Below are positions 23,021 through 33,620 of a stretch of DNA of 64,000 bases, in pieces. The stretch is taken from contig PUDQ02000005.1 in assembly GCA_002964805.2 (NCBI GenBank), positions 186,001 to 250,000 of the forward strand, given 5' to 3'. A model generated the notes under the pieces. It was not told the DNA's origin. It made no database searches and worked only from the letters and a program-made list of their open reading frames with translations. Position 1 is the first letter of the stretch, and each line of letters starts with the position of its first letter. The position numbers were made by a program, and so were the translations under genes. This DNA comes from Trametes villosa. Lineage: Eukaryota; Basidiomycota; Agaricomycetes; Polyporales; Polyporaceae.

Positions 23021-23687
23021 ATGGCCAGGTTCCTCAGCCTTGGAGAGACCCTTCGCCGCGACTACGCTCGCGCCGAGATGAAGATGCGGGGTGAGCTGCG
23101 AATGCTGATCAGAGGCGGACTATGTGAGTGGGCCGCTCATGAGCGCACCGGATCTGGACTTACCTCGCGCGATGCCAGCCGCCATCTCCGGAGTCCCGCG
23201 CCCGCGCATGGCCTATACCATCAAGGGCTACTGCACCGGCATCGTCCTGCGGTACGGCGTGAAGCTGGTCGGCTGGCCCGACCACATCGTGTTCGACAAC
23301 CTGAGCCGCGTGACGGGCAGGGAGCGCATCTCGCGCCTGCTCGAGCTGTGGAAGAGCAGCGCCATGCGCTTCGTCCTCATCACCGACGCGGCAGAGCTGG
23401 ACGCTGCGAGGAAAGACCCGCTTGCGGTCGCCCCTGCGGTCCTCCATCGCGGCGTCCCTCCCAAACGCCACCGACGCGACGTAGGAAAGCGCCGCCGACG
23501 GCCGAAGACCAACCCGGACAACTTACCTACGCGGTACCGCCGCGACGGCCCGACGTCGGCGGAGACGGTCACGGACGAGGCGGAGGCGAGGGCGGAGGAG
23601 GCTGGGGTTGGCGAGCTGACGGAGATGCAGCTCGTCCTGCTGAGAATAGCCCGGCAGCCGTTTGTGTGGCCGGCGCTGGCGACGTAG
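23021..23687 (+). CDS. Hypothetical basidiomycete protein with a YGVKLVGWP motif
   Basis: Two exons, 23021-23123 and 23179-23687, joined by a 55-nt GTGAGT...CAG intron that keeps frame, give 203 aa. It is the only credible gene in the 15-26 kb tract. After an alpha-helical N-terminus (about 35 aa), residues 45-100 contain a block (LRYGVKLVGWP, FDNLSRVTG, LLELWKS, MRFV). I associate that pattern with a small uncharacterised domain found in many Agaricomycete hypothetical proteins, often orphan genes or genes near mobile elements; that association is from memory and unverified. A basic, Arg/Lys-rich segment (PPKRHRRDVGKRRRR, about residues 128-142) could be a nuclear localisation signal, and the acidic C-terminal third ends RQPFVWPALAT. 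Function unknown. Confidence 0.6.
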
Positions 23688-26545
23688 AGGGCCGTTTGTA
23701 GGGCGTATGGCATACCGACGTCTTCAAATTCGAGCTGTCTGCCGGTTCGAGCTCCGTGGTCGTGCTTACGGCGCTGTACAAGACAGACAGAGAGTATTTA
23801 GATTCATAGCTACAAGAACCGCCCCGACTTGAGCGTTGTCGACGCCGGAGTGAGTGGTGGTTGCGGAGAGAAAACGCGCTGCGCACGGTGCTGCGAGCTG
23901 CCAAACCGAGAACTCGTCTCGCGTGTACGGGCGCTTGATTCTCGCGATCCTCGTGTTCTCGCGCGCGGCGCTTGCCTTTCTGTCTGCCGCCGCGATGTGC
24001 GCGAACGTCTCCGTGCGCATTCCGTGCTCTACCGCCGCTGCTGCTCATTAATATCCAGGCATGCAATACGGGGGAACGGCTTCCGAAGTGCAACGGGTTT
24101 ATTTTCGTCGGCGGCACCTCGACTTTGTACAGCTGGGGAGCAGGGTTTGTTCAAGCCCATGAGTCTCGGATGTATCGTCAGTGGAATGGCGACTCGGACG
24201 GATGTTTAACACAGTATATACCTGATCTAAATGCATAATTGTCGCTCTGCCAACTTAATAAGAAGTAGAACAGGAATACGACACTGGATTGTGAGGAGGG
24301 AGGTTTCCATGCGAGGAGCAGGTGTCTGCTGCTCGCATTGTAACCTACCTGGCTTACACTCCATTCTCTGGAGTACCAGCGGGCTGACGCAAGCGTGGCA
24401 GGCACAGTATCCAGGTTACCATGTGTCTTAGGAGTCTCATAAGCGATCAGAACACCAGACTTAGCCTGAGAGTATTCAAGAAATTGTTCCGACAGCGACG
24501 GACATGACGGGTGTCCATGACAATTTTCAGCCAGCCTGATGGGCATGTAAAATAACGAAGAGCAACTATCGTGTTCAGGGAGGGTCGGAGTCTAGCAGCT
24601 AAGAGCACACGGGCACACAACTCCGAGTGTATTCAAGGTGATCTCGACTGTGAAGTACTAAGTAGTACATGCATCTGAAAGCCGCCCTGCTACAAGGACG
24701 GTGAACCTATGCCACCCGTAACCCGCCCGGAATCGCTTGACGTCGATGAAGGCAGAAACGAGCTCGAGGTCGGCCGGAAACGACGTAGAGCTGTCCGGCC
24801 GCACGACGGGTTGCGAGGGCCGCTGTGGCTGCGGGGAGGAGCACATCGAGCAGGCGGTGGCGGAGGTCTGTAGACGATACCTGTGCAGATGAGCAGAGCG
24901 GTACCGTCAATGCACGAGACGCGAGACGTGTACGTACCTGTATCCACTGCGCACCTCGTCCGACGCGAGTGAATATACATCGGGGCAGGCGGCGCGTTCC
25001 GGCAGACGGTACTCCGCCCGTCCGGTCGTGCGTGTGCTGGAAAACTTCAGTACAGGGCGGCTGCTCAGGCGAGGGCCGCCCGAGAGCGCCCGAAATCCGC
25101 GCCGCGACTTCGCGTTCGTCCCGCGCCCGCATCAGTACCTGAATCGCCGCGCAGCGCGTACGTACGGACCCCAGGCTGGCGGAGCGGCGGGTGCTGAGCC
25201 GCGTCAGCGCGAGGTGTGCACGAATGGGACGCAGCCCGGACGCACAGAATATGTGCCACGGCCCCGTGCCATGCGCCTGCCCGGGACATACTCTAGCTGA
25301 ACGGACGAAGGGAGATGTGTTTAGCTCGAGACGGCGCCGAATGGATGGCAGAATACGTACCAATATTCGATGCGCCTCGCAGCGCAAACACGCGACGGCG
25401 GACGCAGTTCGCCCGATAAGAAACCAGCTGTTTGGTGCACCTAGTACCAGTCTCGCCGCGTCGCACTCGGGACATGCCGCGAGATCAGACGTGACGGACG
25501 CGGCGAGCTCCAAAACGGGCTACGTGCACACGGGCGTCCCGAAGCACCCGACGCCGGACATGTTTGTTCTGGTTCGCAGATCAGCGGAGCCCTGGCGAAT
25601 TGGTTGCTACAGACGCAGTACGTACCGAATCGCTTTGTCCTCGGGCGGCCCGCGGCGGCTGGCACCTGCACCAGGGTCGTACCCAGGCGTGCGGTCGTCC
25701 TGTGATCTGCGGCGCGCCCGTAATGTCTGAAGCAGAGGAGCCCGACAGCGTACGATGAGTACGGCGGCCCCAAACGATGCTAAGTCGAAGGAGAGGGTGG
25801 CGGCAGCGGCGGCATTGGAAATCGAGCATATCGGCTGTGGCCCGCCGGGTGCGATTGTAGTACGCGGCGGGCGACGCTGGATTCCAGGGCCGTGTTCCCG
25901 TACGCGCGGCCTCGAGAGGGGGCCCGCGAGCGCCGTGGGACGAGCCGATCGCGACGGGGATCTGGAGATCGAGGGAGGCGGTTGCGAAGGGCGGCTGGGA
26001 TCGTTTGTTTGCGCAGATGGGTCCCTGGCCCAGAGGAGCGGTGCCGGCTGCGGCGGGCTTCGTGCGAGCGCGCCCCTCGATCCCGCCTGCGTGCGTGCCC
26101 AGCCAGGACGGAGGGTCTGCCCCGCGCGGACGGGCAGCATGAGCGCGGGGGACAAGGCCGGAGCGCTCGCGCGCCTGGATGCAAATTCCGCAGGATAGAC
26201 GCCCGTGGCCCGCGACGGCGGGGCGCGCGGACACGGATGGGGACACGGAGGGTCGCGCGGGCAGGGGCTGCAAGCGGGCCCTTGATGCACTAACGGTGCT
26301 ATCTAAGATGCGTGCGTACCTACTGCCGCGCGGTGTCCGACGCCCCCGGAGCCCTGCGCGCGCCCCGTCGAGAGGGCCGGCCTCGGGTCGCGATAGGTTC
26401 GTTGCACAGGAGAGGGCCGTTGCACCCTGTCCTGGTGCCGTGCACCTGTTGCACAGGACAGTGCTGTTGCACACAGTTCTCCTCTCGAGCATTCTGCGCG
26501 GTACTCTCGCGACCCGTGTCCGCCGCAGCCGCCCGCGCCACACTC
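23688..26545. other. GC-rich intergenic tract left of duplication copy B
   Basis: No recognisable gene. Overlapping long frames on both strands (for example 25581-26543 - and 24707-25513 -) have the Arg/Ala/Pro-rich composition of non-coding GC-rich DNA. A more AT-balanced patch lies at about 24050-24660. At 26401-26472 GTTGCAC occurs four times. Confidence 0.45.
26401..26472. repeat. Short repeat cluster (GTTGCAC x4) with an inverted repeat
   Basis: GTTGCAC begins at 26401, 26419, 26448 and 26466, and TTGCACAGGA occurs twice. CTGTCCTG (26427-26434) can pair with CAGGACAG (26454-26461). The cluster ends about 75 bp from the left edge of duplication copy B, so it may mark a breakpoint; that link is inference. 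Confidence 0.5.
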
Positions 26546-26547
26546 AC

Positions 26548-26609
26548 TCGTCGTACGCGAGCGTGAGGTCGGCAATAGACTCAGCAAGGTCCGAATCGCC
26601 TGAAGACAT
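26548..26609 (-). pseudogene. Orphan first exon of a DUF6533-like gene
   Basis: The start codon at 26609 and 20 following codons match exon 1 of the gene at 11748 with two amino-acid changes, and a GTGAGT donor is still present. Downstream on the minus strand I find no membrane-helix exons or YDW motif, so the body of the gene was not copied or has been lost. It is a truncated copy. Confidence 0.75.
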
Positions 26610-27414
26610 GTCGATCAAGCAGCGGCGACGTAGTATCTCGAGTCAAAGCAAGCAGACAAGCAGCATCCAGCAATCCCGGTCGAGCGCAGCCACACCCTCT
26701 CCCGGTACAGGTGCCTAAGTACTCCCCACACGCTGCGCGCGATGGCGGTCTAGCTAGCGGCACCGGCCAGAGGCAAAGTTCCGCGTTGGCGACGGCGGGC
26801 TAGGAGCCGGATCCGACACGCTCGTCGCGGCGCGGACGCTACCGCATGCATTGCCTCCCCTCAGGCCTCACCAGGCGGGGGGTGTTCAAGGTGTTGCCGG
26901 ATCTGCGAGCGATGAGGCCTATTCTGGGCATGAGACCGGCCCTCGATACCGTTGTAAGGATCAGTGCGGAGGCTGAGTGCGCTGGCAGATCCAGGCGGGA
27001 GAAGTGGATGAACGACTCCTGCGAACGAGATAAGCCAGGCAAGGCAGTTGGAGAAGTCTACGGACATACCGCGCACATGGATCTCAACTGAGGAGTATGG
27101 TCGCGGTTAGTACTGCCTCAACGCAGACGGATCTTCCGCAAGCATCAACTCTCGCGCACGGGGAAGTCTAAAAGAGCGCCAAGGCGCTGAATAGGTGTCC
27201 GTTCGAACATACTCTAGTACAGTCTATGTAGTATGTAGTGTTAGTGTAAGTAGGGTGTGTCCAAGCCTGTACACGCTGTTGCGCGCGCGAGCGTCCATGC
27301 GAGTACAAGGTCGTGGAAGATCATCCGCATCTATGGGCGGGATGATCAACATTGTCGGGGGGAGATGCTGTGCCTTCGCCGTCGTATCGCCGAGGAGGGA
27401 AGCCCGAGCGCATC
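26610..27414. other. Duplicated intergenic region of copy B
   Basis: Equivalent to 11749-12542, and by eye identical to it over most of its length. No recognisable gene. Confidence 0.5.
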
Positions 27415-29660
27415 TCACAAGACGAGGCTCGACTGCGCGGCCCAGATGGCGAGGACGAGCGCGGCGACGACCGGGAGGGAGTCCGCCGTGCCATCGACCC
27501 ATCCACGCGCAGACGATTTCTGGGTCGTCGTCGTCGCGAGGTTCGAGCACGCGGTCCCAGCAGAGGTCAGTGCGGACGTCGGCATGAGGACCTACACGAT
27601 ATCCGGAGAAGTCAGTCCCGCCATCAATGGCGCTGTAAGATGTTCGCAAGAACGTACCTGCGGGTTGCCCCCGGAGCCCTGCACGGTGACACCGCCCTTA
27701 TCGTCGGCAGTGACCTTGGTGCAGGTGAGGACGTCCACGAGCTCCTCGTTGGCCTGGAAGCCGGCATCGGACACGGTCCACTTCGGCGTGGACGAGCTTC
27801 CGCCGTTAGAAAGGAGCGTGAGCATGGGCGCCTTCGAGATGGCCAGCGTGGACTCCGAGCCCGTCGACGGGAACTTGACCTGTAGGCGACGATATATCAG
27901 AGTCTGATAACGGAGGTGAGTAGGGAACCAACGTACAGCGGTGGTCAGGAAGTTGCTGTTTGCGGCAATCGCGGCCTTGCGGGCGGCGTTCAGCGTCTTC
28001 ACGTGAGTGACGAGGGGCTTGTCTTCGACGTAACCGGACAACCAGAGGCTACGCGAGGGGGTTAATCGGGGGCAACCGGACGTGATAAAAGTGGCTCACG
28101 CTTCGCGGTTGGCAGGATCAGCACCACCAGCGTAGGACTGCTCCTGACCTGAGAGGCGATGTTAACGATTACTGCGCCGTATCCAGATCTTGAACACGTA
28201 CCGTAGTAAAGGATCGGGATCGCATCCTGCACAAACGGCCAGGTCATCGCGTTCTTGATGAGCTGGTGGAGGACTTCGTCAGTACGTGTCCTGAAGATAC
28301 GCCGCTCGAGGCACGTACCGCACTGTCCTGGGTAAGCGACTGGAACCGAGGCTGATCGTGGTTCTCAAGGAACGAGCCGGTCATAAATTCGCCGTTCTTG
28401 TAGGAGCTCTGAGCCTTCTGAACGGTTGCCGCGAGGGCGGAGAGGTTGCCGTTCGAAGTCTGGAAGGCAGCAACGAGCGGGAACCACGAGGGGTAGTCGA
28501 GAACGCTGTCAATGACCTCTGAAGACAGAGTGAGCCTCTGATATCTGAATGCTTAATATAGCCATACCGGTGTAGGCCGAGACGTAGCTGGTCTCATTGT
28601 GCAAAACCTCGCCGATGGTGAAGACCCCAGCGGACTTGGCGAAGTCCGGCCAGAAGTCTTTCCGGACGTGCTTGACGGTGTCGATACGGACACCGTCCAC
28701 GCTGTAGTTGCTCACAAGAGTGGAGATCCAGCTGTTCATCGTGCTGACGACGTTGTTGTCCTCAGTGTTCAGGTCGACGAGCGGGACGTTCTTGTCGCCC
28801 AGCCAGCACTGCTCGACCTCGGTCTGGTTGTCGTAGTTGGAGACGAAGCACTCGGTGTGGAAGTCCGATTGAGCGGAGAAGGGCTGGAAGGTCGAGTAGT
28901 TGGGCGGATCCGAGGTGCCGACCATGTGATTGACGACGACGTCGACCATGAGGTACATGCCGCGCGAGTGCAAGGCGGAGCTCAGCGCCTTGAGGTCATC
29001 AGCGGAGCCGAAGTGCGAGTTCAGCGAGTTGATGTCCTGGGTCCAATAACTTATTCGGGCGCGTTAGACCAAGCCTCTGGACTGCTCACGCTACGCACCC
29101 GTGGAAGGCCTCGCCGTAGGTAGTGTTGCCTTCGACGTTCGCGACAACGGGCGAGATCCATACGGCATCGAAACCCATGTTCTGGATGTAGTCGAGCTTG
29201 TTCACGATACCCTTCCAGGTACCGCCACAGTATTGCCTTTGTGAGGTGTCGCATGAAGGGCTTGAGCCGTCCGTGGTGGCGAATCGATCAGTGATAACCT
29301 TCGACGTGCATTAGTACCTCAATCGGGGCGCGGGCAGGGCCTATAGTGTCGTTGGTAAATCCCGTCTCGCGTTGTTCCCCGCGTCCCCACTCCGTGCCGG
29401 CCGTCTCTCACGAGAGCGTAAGCTGAGGTAGGATGGTAAGTGGAAGTAGAACTACAGCCCATCGGAGCGTAGTTCCACTTTCACCGTTTTGGTGGGTTCC
29501 CCTCGCCAGATACCAGGGAGCACCTCCAGGAGCATTTGCCCCTCACCACTAGGCAGCGCGAACGACGTACCTGATAGATCGTCCGGTTGCGCCATTGGTC
29601 TGCGGTCGCGGCGAACGCAGAAGTCGCCAGGAGAGACGTAATGAAGGCAAGTCGTAACAT
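27415..29660 (-). CDS. GPI-anchored alpha-amylase, GH13 (copy B)
   Basis: Same nine-exon structure and length (about 530 aa) as copy A. Every splice site I checked is intact, including where intron sequence differs (for example 28262-28318). The signal peptide, DVVVNH, RIDTVKH, GEVLH and ENHDQ motifs and the C-terminal GPI signal are all conserved, so the copy should be functional. Protein differences from copy A are few: one in the last part of exon 4 (ATVQKAQ region), one or two near the ENHDQ exon, and otherwise silent changes. Its promoter has a clean TATAAA at 29875-29880, where copy A has only CTATAG. Confidence 0.92.
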
Positions 29661-29874
29661 GGCGGGAAAGTCGAAGGAGTGTGAGGGTTCTGGCTTGCGA
29701 AATCCGATTCTTTACAAGTCTGCCGTGGTCGCAATCTGTCAGCGCCCGAGAGACAGCGGGATGAAAGACGGTTACCTGCGCCGGACGTCGACCCAAAGGA
29801 AAGGACGTCGACAGCGGTTGTGGGGGTGGGGGGAGAAAAAGGGGGGGACGGCCATGTTGAAGGCGAGGGTGGAC

Positions 29875-29880
29875 TTTATA
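29875..29880 (-). promoter_or_regulatory. TATA box of amylase B
   Basis: TATAAA on the minus strand, about 215 nt upstream of the start codon at 29660. In copy A the aligned sequence (15007-15012) is CTATAG, which breaks the box. Confidence 0.55.
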
Positions 29881-30018
29881 GCCCGCCGTCAGAGAAAGTT
29901 CAAAGCCTAGGTGAGCGGAGCCGGTAGCGTGCCGGGCGTCCAGATATGGTTATGTGTTATCCATTTTGGGAAACGGTGCCCTTGGCGCGCCGACGGTTGG
30001 CTCATGTCTACGTTAAGT

Positions 30019-30670
30019 TGCCCCCCCAATCGAACTCGCAAGATCTCAGGCTGAAGCATATGATATAGGCCTGGCTTGTATAGCTATGTAGGTGTGTGTG
30101 TTGTTTTGAACGACGTTTATAGTGAGCCGCAGTTTTTTAATCGCTTCATCTGGCGCCTGCACGACCTAACACCTGAATTTACCACCGGCCTACGGTGCCC
30201 GATACGACGTAGGCGGCTTTGCTGGGTACCCTTATCCGGAACCTCTCAATCCGCATAGCAAGCCCGGCATCGATCCCTGGCCAATGGTTTTGATTTAGGT
30301 CCTGGTAAGTAACTGCCATGCTACATATTAATACGCCGAGTCGGTGGTCATATAGATGTCAGTACGGCCCGCCGGCGTCACACCACTCGAGCATCTACTC
30401 TTACTACTGATGTGAGCAAATGTCAAGGAGCGAATGTTCGTTTCGATGGTAACCTTAGCCCGTCTTGCGAAGAGTAGTGTCAGCCCAGGATGAAACGGTA
30501 TGACTGAACTGACGGCGGTGTTGAAGGCAATGCCTGTCAAGTGTGCATGTGAGCGCGCGCGAAGTTGCTGGCACAGAACACCAGCGTTGCTGCAACTGGC
30601 GTCTCGGGGCTTGTCCTTGTACTCGACGACATCTTCGGCTTCCGTCAAGAACGTTGGAGTTACGCACTAC
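30019..30670. other. Intergenic region upstream of F-box member 2
   Basis: Between the end of duplication copy B and F-box member 2. The last ~240 bp align with the promoter of F-box member 1. The left ~400 bp are less GC-rich and hold no recognisable gene. Confidence 0.45.
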
Positions 30671-32598
30671 ATGGCGACCTTCCTTGATCTTCCGCCGGAG
30701 ATCGTGACTGCCATACTCCTAGAGCTCCACCTTGAAGAGTTGAACGCTTGCCAGCAGGTACGAGACTGTTCTGCCGCGATACTTACATCCGTGAGCGAAT
30801 ATGGGCTGATTGTTCTGATGACGGATTAACCCATGTGCAGGTCTGTCGACGGATAGGAGAGATCATCCAGTCGTCTTGCGAGATACAGTATCGGATTCAC
30901 CTCATCACGTCTGCGGCCGTCGACGGGGTAGGCGGTGGACCAGCTGTCGCTGACCGTCTGGCGCGCTTGAAAGCGCACGAGGATGCATGGCGGCACTCGG
31001 CGCTGGTGCTCAACCCCACCTACTCTCACTCGAATGAAGATCGGGACGCGGCAGGTCCTGAGGCTCTCGTTCTGAGTTTGCCGTTCAATGGTCCACTGCT
31101 GGCGTCACTGGCGGGATCTGAGCTGCGGCTTTCCCATCCCCGTTCTCCCACGCGCTGCGTACCAGCGATCGCAGCGAACGAGTGGTCCATGCAACTCGAC
31201 GAAGCTGCGCTGACGCCGGATAGGGGCGCGAGCGACTTCACGCGGAATGTCGTAGTCATTTGTGGCAGAGACAAAGTCCACTCCTGGTACGAACCAATCG
31301 TTTTCACCCACCGTTACTGTGGCAAGCTGACATCGGAATCACGCTTTGCACTAGCTTGTGTTTCCAGATGTTCTTGCTTACTCCCAACGGCAAGATGATC
31401 CCTCATCCACTCATCGTGTCTCGATCTCGGACCATCGCGATCCCGGTGACCGAAGACATGTCGTGGTTCTATATCTCCTATATCGCGGTCTGCGGCGACC
31501 TCGTGGCGATCTCGTTCATCGAAAACATATTCGTCTTTAACTGGAAATCCGGCCGTCTCGTGTTGGTGGGTCATTCCTGTCTTACACTTGGAACAAATGA
31601 ACCTCACCAAGCAACCTTCGTAGGAACTCATCGACCAAGAAGACACATATTTCCAGTTCATCGACGAAGGCATCCTGCTCATAGCCAAAGGCGACACGCT
31701 CTTCGTTTGTCCCGTGGATGCCAGCCCCCAAGAAGCAACTATTCGGCAGACCAATTTGTCTCCGAGCTATACCTTGCAACTGCCGGGCGCTGACGGCGGC
31801 CCCCATCGCCGATATGACTACTTCATTGTGGGCGTACAGTGTCAGACACCTTGGGACCTGGCCGAGCCCCGCGGGGTATTTCAGGATGACCCATCCGCTG
31901 CGTTGGTTTTAATCTCCTTGCACGTTACACGTCCTCACCTCCTACGCCGATTTCTCTGCATACCGCGGAGCGCGCTCCTTGCGTGCGGGAAAACCGCGCG
32001 CTCCGGGCCGCGAGACCTGCCATGGAAGGAATGGGCGGGCGACGCTGGCCTTCTCCTGTGCCCACTGCCCCACGTTGACAACACTCTCAGGATTGTGTCC
32101 TGCGTGGCCGGCTCTCGTATGGTGGTCGCCTTCATCCCTGTCACGAGGGGGCCTAATCCTCCTCCCATCGTCATCGAGGTGTTCATACTCCATGCTCACC
32201 AGTGGGCCGTTACCTCGCACCCCGAGACGACTCGGAGGACGGGTGCAAGCCTCGCAGCGCAATACTTCGATGTCATACCCCCATCCGCTCTTACGCGTGA
32301 CCATGCACAAATCCCACCGGACTCCTCAGCCCCGCTTCCGTACGAGCTCTACCACAGGTCCATCACTTTCACCCCCGAGGATGACGATGCGACGCTAGTC
32401 CTGGACCACGCGCGGTGGATCTGCAAGATGTTTGAGGATGGGCTGGCTGTCACAGTACGTCGACTGAGGATCAGATCAATGCCTCCGAGCGACGGTGGAA
32501 GCTGACCTTCGTTCACACAGAGAAATGTGTATTCCAATCCGATGGATAATGCACCGGGGGTGTCTATAACGTCTCATTCCTATATGCTCTCCGCTTGA
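30671..32598 (+). CDS. F-box protein, family member 2
   Basis: Five exons (30671-30757, 30841-31286, 31355-31565, 31624-32454, 32521-32598) encode 550 aa with the same intron positions and phases as member 1. The F-box (FLDLPPEIVTAILLELHLEEL) occupies residues 3-25 onward. The shared blocks LRLSHPRSPTRC, FNWKSG, LCIPRSALLACG and HAHQWA and the terminal HSYMLSA are present. It is the closest relative of member 1 (7580-9476); promoter and 3' flank are also shared, so the two are a recent duplicate pair in opposite orientation. By family it should recruit substrates to an SCF ubiquitin ligase; the substrate is unknown. Confidence 0.85.
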
Positions 32599-32727
32599 GC
32601 TTGACCTGTATCATGGTTGCACGTGTGGCCCCTTTCAACTCACAATTAACTCTGTGTGTCGCGCTAATCACGCCGAACGTTATAGAAACCCATTCACATT
32701 AGAGAACATGTCTAAGGTCACAAACAT

Positions 32728-33045
32728 GTGTCAATGTCGAGGTTCGCAGCAACGTCTTGAACGTTTTTGGGGAGTTCAAGTTCTCCGCGGACATAGACGA
32801 GAAGGGCTACGTGGTGCGCGAGCGCCGCTTCGGACGCTTTACGCGGTCTCTGCCTCTTGCTGAGGGCGTCAAGGTAAGCTCTGCGCGCGGGTATCGGGAG
32901 CGGGATTCGTGTGCTGACGGACGGCCCATAGCCCGAGGACTCCGTCAAGGCGTCAATGGAGAACGGTACCGGTGTACTCACTGTTAGTACCTTGCCTCGG
33001 CAAACGCTTATGAGCAACCCCCAAAGAGGATCACTGTCTCTTGAG
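32728..33045 (+). pseudogene. Truncated Hsp20 remnant
   Basis: Similarity to Hsp20 copy 1 (not copy 2) starts abruptly at about 32728 inside the alpha-crystallin domain and runs to the old stop region, including the intron (GTAAGC to CATAG) and the KASMENG block. The first ~80 codons are missing. Extra bases after MENG and near ACGCTTATG shift the frame and bypass the original stop. Just left of it, 32676-32727 matches the 3' flank shared by F-box member 1 and Hsp20 copy 2 (about 7440-7500 on the other strand). So this is a recombinant remnant, not a gene. Confidence 0.8.
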
Positions 33046-33620
33046 CGACGATTCGGAACAGATGCTTTCCTCCTATATGATGTTTACGACTGTATCATAG
33101 TGGATTCCCGTCGTTTCTGTGTATGTGCAATATACCCTTTATGTCGCATCTTCACGATGTTTGTACTAGTCTCAATTCGCACTGGTGAACATCGCCGTTG
33201 CTGGGTTATCTTCACTGGTTCACGCTGTGATAGTGCTGCGATGATGTTAGTAGTGAAGGCCAGCAAGCGACTGTTAATTGCAATGACACTACCTGTTAGT
33301 TGGCGATAAGGAATGTTAGAGCTGCATTACAAACGAGCCTAGCGCGATGAGCACGACGACTCGCAGCTGTTGTTAACCCACATTAGAAACTTGAAAGTGG
33401 CTTCAAGCGCTGACCTCAAGGCCACTCCTTTAATTTTCGTTAGAAGCTGCGGCTAGTTTTTGACTGCATACTGCTGCACCCGCGGCATCCGACTCAATTG
33501 CCTCTCCCTCTCCCTCTCTCCTCCACTCTTCCTCCTCATCCCGCAAGTCGACGCACGTCGGACAAGAGACGATATTCCCTTGAATTTTGCTCGCTCCGTC
33601 GACAGTCCTTAAAACTCAAG
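33046..33620. other. Intergenic region upstream of the REX1-like gene
   Basis: Relatively AT-rich. A pyrimidine-rich stretch (about 33500-33540) precedes the start codon at 33621, as is common in fungal promoters and 5' leaders. No gene seen. Confidence 0.45.

Larger units (their letters stand above)
26546..30018. repeat. Segmental duplication, copy B
   Basis: Direct repeat of 11685-15148, starting about 14.86 kb away. Copy B carries exon 1 of the DUF6533-like gene without the rest of that gene, the shared intergenic block and a complete amylase. Compared with copy A it has a few small indels (an insertion at about 26864-26892, shorter G-runs at about 29828-29850). Confidence 0.93.

Noticed and set aside
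25581..26543. 320-codon minus-strand frame next to duplication copy B, considered as the missing body of the DUF6533-like gene
   Set aside because: No hydrophobic helices and no YDW motif; cysteine and arginine-rich noise.
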